Notes under the pieces: model-generated | The model's input: the letters and a program-made list of their open reading frames with translations, nothing else | Told to the model about the DNA's origin: nothing | The model's database searches: none | In this document: in pieces, positions 6,781 through 9,884 of the stretch | Layout of the letters: each line of letters starts with the position of its first letter | Position numbering within the stretch: position 1 is the stretch's first letter | Program-made: the position numbers and the translations under genes | NCBI GenBank assembly: GCA_035570275.1 | Contig: DATMNI010000253.1 | Location: 1-9,884, forward strand | DNA: 9,884 bases | Direction: 5' to 3' | Origin: DATMNI01 sp035570275 | Lineage (GTDB): Bacteria; Acidobacteriota; Terriglobia; Bryobacterales; Bryobacteraceae

Positions 6781-7954
6781 CTTTCGTCGTGGAAGCGGAC
6801 TGCACAGCAACACGCATCCCGCTCGTTAGCGAGTCCGGTGGATTAGCGATCACGGCATCGCCAGATCGGACTCCTGTCATGATTTCAATCGTGTCTCCGA
6901 AGTCATGGCCCAGCGTTACTTTTCGAAGCTCGACTTGACTACGACTGTTGACTACACCCACTTGCGGACCATCCGTCTGGAACAGGATCGTACTCGAAGG
7001 GAGCACCAGGGGTACAACATTGAGCGGCAGTTGAAAGTGCACGTTGGCGTAGGCCCCAGGCAGCAACTCACCCGATGGATTCGGAACATCGAGCTCGACC
7101 GTGAGTGTGCGAGACGTGGCATCGATGGCATCGGCGGTTCGCGTGACCGAAGCCGCGAAGCGGCGATTCGGGAGCGAGATGGCGTCCATCGACGCCTTTG
7201 TGCCTGGCTTCACCTCGCTGCTGAATTCCTCGGGGACGCTCACAAAAACCCGGACCATATTGTTCTGGGAAATGCGGAACAGTTCGCGGCCAGTGCCTGC
7301 GTTACCCGCATTCACCAGATCGCCGAAATCCGTCTTCCGCTCCGTGATCACTCCATCAAACGGCGCGACGATCTTCTCGAAGCCCTGCATTTGTTCCAGC
7401 CTGCTAACGGCAGCGGCCGCCGCCTGAACACTTGCCTCCTGCGCAGCCAGGTTCTGGTTATTCTGGTCCACCTCCTGCTGGGAGACGGAATTGGTTTTAA
7501 TCAATTCCTGATAGCGGGGCGCTGTGACCTTGGCAAGTGCCAGGCTGGTTTGCGCTTGATTCAGGATCGCCCGGGCCTGGTTCAACTGCTGGTCGACCTC
7601 CGGCGCATCGATCTCGGCAAGCAACTGGCCCTTCGTAACGTGCGCACCGATATCCACATACCACGTGCGAACGTAGCCATCGACGCGGGCATAAACCGGG
7701 GACTGCGAGAATGCCTGTATCATTCCCGGCAGCGTCAGATCCGAGCTCGATTTGCCGCGCTCGGCGTGGATCACACGAACCGGCTGAACATCCAGCGCCT
7801 TTGTCGTGTTCGCAAGCTGTTGAGTTTCTCTTTCCCGTGTCTGCATTCCAAAGAAGGCCGAACCCGCAAGCAGCACTGGAACCACAAGAAACCACAGCAA
7901 TCGTTTTCCGCTTCGTGGTGAATTGTCTTTTGATAGATCTTGAGTTTGATTCAT
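6770..7954 (-). CDS. RND efflux periplasmic adaptor subunit (membrane fusion protein, HlyD/AcrA type)
   Basis: 394 residues linking the inner-membrane permease to the outer-membrane channel. Order of parts: short basic cytoplasmic N-terminus; one membrane anchor at about 19-37 (LLWFLVVPVLLAGSAFFG) with no lipobox, so it is TM-anchored rather than lipidated; first lipoyl half around 82-117 (YARVDGYVRTWYVDIGAHV, KGQLLAEID); Gln/Ala-rich coiled-coil hairpin about 120-190; second lipoyl half 193-217 (IVAPFDGVITERKTDFGDLV); beta-barrel about 225-315; membrane-proximal domain to about 385. Start ATG at 7954 is chosen because GAGGA precedes it closely. An in-frame ATG at 7969 would overlap the permease gene and has no clear site. 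The gap to the permease stop is seven bases, and the channel gene follows after two bases. Export substrate cannot be inferred. Confidence 0.95.
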   Translation of the reverse strand: MNQTQDLSKDNSPRSGKRLLWFLVVPVLLAGSAFFGMQTRERETQQLANTTKALDVQPVRVIHAERGKSSSDLTLPGMIQAFSQSPVYARVDGYVRTWYVDIGAHVTKGQLLAEIDAPEVDQQLNQARAILNQAQTSLALAKVTAPRYQELIKTNSVSQQEVDQNNQNLAAQEASVQAAAAAVSRLEQMQGFEKIVAPFDGVITERKTDFGDLVNAGNAGTGRELFRISQNNMVRVFVSVPEEFSSEVKPGTKASMDAISLPNRRFAASVTRTADAIDATSRTLTVELDVPNPSGELLPGAYANVHFQLPLNVVPLVLPSSTILFQTDGPQVGVVNSRSQVELRKVTLGHDFGDTIEIMTGVRSGDAVIANPPDSLTSGMRVAVQSASTTKERS

Positions 7955-7964
7955 AAGGTCCTCA
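7955..7964 (-). promoter_or_regulatory. Ribosome binding site of adaptor gene fused to permease stop codon
   Basis: Minus-strand TGAGGACCTT directly before the ATG at 7954: the permease TGA (7964-7962) shares bases with the Shine-Dalgarno GAGGA (7963-7959). Ribosomes ending the permease would sit on the adaptor start site, so coupled translation is likely. It also favours 7954 over the upstream ATG at 7969. Confidence 0.75.
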
Positions 7965-9884
7965 CGCATGTTGATTCTTTTGGTTGCGAACAATCGCAAA
8001 TACAGTAGGCACGAAGAACAGAGTGGCGGCGGTCGCAAAGAGCAGGCCGCCGATTACCGCGCGGCCGAGCGGGGCGTTCTGCTCGCCGCCCTCGCCCAGC
8101 CCGATCGCCATCGGGACCATCCCGATGATCATGGCGAGCGCCGTCATGATGACTGGCCTCAATCTGGTGGAGCCAGCCTCCAGCGCGGCCTGCAAGGCAT
8201 CCTTGGTTTCCGCGAAGCGCTCATTGGCGAAGCTGATCACCAGAACGCTGTTCGCTGTGGCGACACCCATGCTCATGATGGTTCCCATCAGGGCGGGGAC
8301 GCTCAGAGTGGTGTGCGTCAGGTACAGCATCCAGACGATTCCGGCTAAGGCCGCCGGCAGCGCCGTGATGATGATGAACGCCTCGCTCCACGACTGAAAA
8401 TTGACGACGATCAGGAGATAAACCAAGACGATTGCGAAGGCGAGTCCGGCGCCCAGTCCGATGAACGAAGAACGCATCGTGGCAACCTGGCCGCGCGTCA
8501 CCATGGTGCTTCCCTTCGGCAACTGCTTTTGCGCCGCGGCGGTGATCTTGGCGATGTCTGAAGCTACTCCGCCTAAATCGCGGCCTTGTGTGCTCGCGTA
8601 AATGTCAATCGTCCGCTGCACGTTGTAGTGGCTGACCACCGCCGGTTCCTGAGTCCGGCTCATCGCCGTGAGATTTTCGAGAAGCTGTGGGGCCGGTGAC
8701 GCCGCTGAGTTGATCGGAATGGTGCGCAGCGTATCGATCGAATTCACTTTGTATTGCGGCGTCTGAATGGCGATCGGGTAGCTGACGCCGTTCGGCGAGA
8801 GCCAAAAGTTGGGAGCCGTCTGAAAGCTCGAGCTCAAGGACGTGAGAAGATTGTTCGCCACATCCCTCTCGCTCAGGCCGACTTGCTGGGTCCTCACGCG
8901 ATCGACTGCGAGATCGAGCCGCGGCTGGTTCAACAATTGGTGTACGTGGACATCCACGGCGCCCGGCACAGCTCGAATCTGCTCCGTCACTTTGGCCGCC
9001 AGCGCGAAATTGCCCGGCATGTCGGCGCCGACGAGCTGAATATCGATGGGAGCCGGAAGACCGAAATTCAAAGTCTGCGTAACGATGTCGGCGGGTTCAA
9101 AAAAGAAACCCGTGGCCGGGAACTGCGTCGGCAGCTCTTGGCGGAGCTTTTCGATATAGCCGGTTGTCGGATGATGGTTTGGGTTCAGAGACACGAGGAT
9201 CTCCGCGTCGGCGTTGCCGACCGTTTCGCTGTTGCTATACGACAAGTTGATACCGCTGGTCGGCAAGCCGATGTTGTCCAGAATTCCATTTAGCTCCGAC
9301 GCCGGAATCACACGCCGGATGACGTCTTCGGCGCGGCTTGTGACGCGCGCAGTTTCCTCGATGCGCGTGCCAGTCTTCGCCCGGAGATGAAGACGCAGTT
9401 GGCCGGCATCGACCGCGGGAAAGAAGTCCTGGCCTAATCGCGTCACGAGCAGCAGGCTTGCCAGGCAAAATCCCAACAGGCCCGACGCGAACAGTCTCCG
9501 GTGATCCAGGCAGAGCTGGAGGAGGCTGGAATAGCTGCGTCGAAGCGCTTCGAAGCCGCTCTCGAAGGCATGATGGACCCGTGAGAAGCTGCCTTCCCCG
9601 TGCTCTGCCTCGGGATTCCCATGCCGGTCGGCTTCTTTCTTCATGAGGTACATCACCAGCGTCGGTACAAGCGTTCGCGAGAAGAAATAGGAGGCGAGCA
9701 GAGCGAACACGACTGCTTCAGCCAGGGGTACGAAGAGATAGCGCGCGACTCCGGTCAAGAAAAACATGGGCACGAACACGATGCTGATCGCCAGAGTGGA
9801 TACTAGTGCCGGAACTGCGATCTGCTCCGCGCCATCGAGAATCGCCTGGTTCAGCTCCTTCTTCATAGCCATTTGGCGCTCGAT
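7962..9884 (-). CDS. RND efflux permease, C-terminal ~640 residues (N-terminus outside window)
   Basis: Inner-membrane proton-driven pump of the AcrB/AcrF superfamily. The frame is open to the window edge (codons I-E-R-Q before the ATG at 9872), so that ATG is internal. The visible part starts just after TM4, where AcrB residues Asp407/408 would lie, and ~400 residues are missing; about 640 are present, matching the AcrB C-terminal part. Seen in order: TM5 (PALVSTLAISIVFVPMFFLT), TM6 (AEAVVFALLASYFFSRTLVP), a cytoplasmic linker, TM7 followed by GQDFFPAVDAGQL, a large periplasmic loop (about 150-470), then TM8-TM12. TM10 reads GVATANSVLVISF where AcrB has GLSAKNAILIVEF, so the relay Lys940 is replaced by Ala (visible residue 544). 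The Thr978 equivalent is kept in RPVIMTALA (residue 581). It is the first visible gene of the operon; the promoter and any regulator lie beyond the window. Substrate unknown. Confidence 0.96.
   Translation of the reverse strand: MERQMAMKKELNQAILDGAEQIAVPALVSTLAISIVFVPMFFLTGVARYLFVPLAEAVVFALLASYFFSRTLVPTLVMYLMKKEADRHGNPEAEHGEGSFSRVHHAFESGFEALRRSYSSLLQLCLDHRRLFASGLLGFCLASLLLVTRLGQDFFPAVDAGQLRLHLRAKTGTRIEETARVTSRAEDVIRRVIPASELNGILDNIGLPTSGINLSYSNSETVGNADAEILVSLNPNHHPTTGYIEKLRQELPTQFPATGFFFEPADIVTQTLNFGLPAPIDIQLVGADMPGNFALAAKVTEQIRAVPGAVDVHVHQLLNQPRLDLAVDRVRTQQVGLSERDVANNLLTSLSSSFQTAPNFWLSPNGVSYPIAIQTPQYKVNSIDTLRTIPINSAASPAPQLLENLTAMSRTQEPAVVSHYNVQRTIDIYASTQGRDLGGVASDIAKITAAAQKQLPKGSTMVTRGQVATMRSSFIGLGAGLAFAIVLVYLLIVVNFQSWSEAFIIITALPAALAGIVWMLYLTHTTLSVPALMGTIMSMGVATANSVLVISFANERFAETKDALQAALEAGSTRLRPVIMTALAMIIGMVPMAIGLGEGGEQNAPLGRAVIGGLLFATAATLFFVPTVFAIVRNQKNQHA

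Noticed and set aside
6905..7921. 338-residue plus-strand frame opposite the adaptor gene
   Set aside because: The minus-strand adaptor is unmistakable over the same bases; the plus-strand product has no recognisable motif and no good ribosome site.
7955..8038. Longer adaptor start upstream of 7954, up to 8038
   Set aside because: It would overlap the permease gene by up to 77 bases and add residues unlike an adaptor N-terminus; the ATG at 7954 has a well-placed ribosome site.
9870..9872. ATG at 9872 as the permease start
   Set aside because: It falls just after the TM4 position of an RND pump; the frame continues to the window edge, and a protein starting here would lack the first half.

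Overview
The window reads as chromosomal DNA of an acidobacterium, most likely from the Solibacter/Bryobacter group. The strongest clue is the first gene. It ends in a beta-rich domain of about 235 residues that matches what I remember of the 'Solibacter uncharacterized C-terminal domain' (TIGR03437), a family concentrated in Candidatus Solibacter and relatives. Overall GC is high, coding is dense, and no RNA genes, insertion sequences or CRISPR arrays are visible. Lineage and family names come from recognition by eye; no search was run.

Left half, plus strand (1-5119). (1) The 3' part of a secreted-type NHL-repeat protein with at least eleven repeats plus the Solibacter-type C-terminal domain. 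(2) Twenty-one bases later, an aldo/keto reductase with a complete catalytic tetrad. (3) An intergenic stretch of about 300 bases holding paired ACATGT dyads that could also fold as one hairpin. (4) A 428-residue protein made of two class II aldolase/adducin domains in tandem. Its first domain keeps the metal-binding histidines and catalytic acid; its second has lost all of them. The reductase and aldolase are both carbonyl/sugar-type enzymes and may share a pathway, but nothing in the sequence names a substrate.

Right half, minus strand (9884-5244). A compact tripartite RND efflux operon transcribed toward the aldolase gene: inner-membrane permease (N-terminal ~400 residues outside the window), then periplasmic adaptor, then outer-membrane lipoprotein channel. 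The junctions are 7 and 2 bases, and each downstream ribosome binding site is embedded in or overlaps the end of the preceding gene, so the three parts are probably translated in a coupled way. Together they would form a pump moving small molecules from inner membrane or periplasm to the outside. The permease has alanine where AcrB has the TM10 proton-relay lysine, so it belongs to a non-canonical branch.

The two halves converge on a 124-base gap at 5120-5243 with no convincing terminator. A small open frame with a signal-peptide-like start overlaps the end of the channel gene there and runs antisense into the aldolase gene. The most noteworthy items are the half-dead tandem aldolase, the permease lacking the relay lysine, and the dyad/hairpin element before the aldolase gene. 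I see no clear sign of a wholly new multi-gene system.
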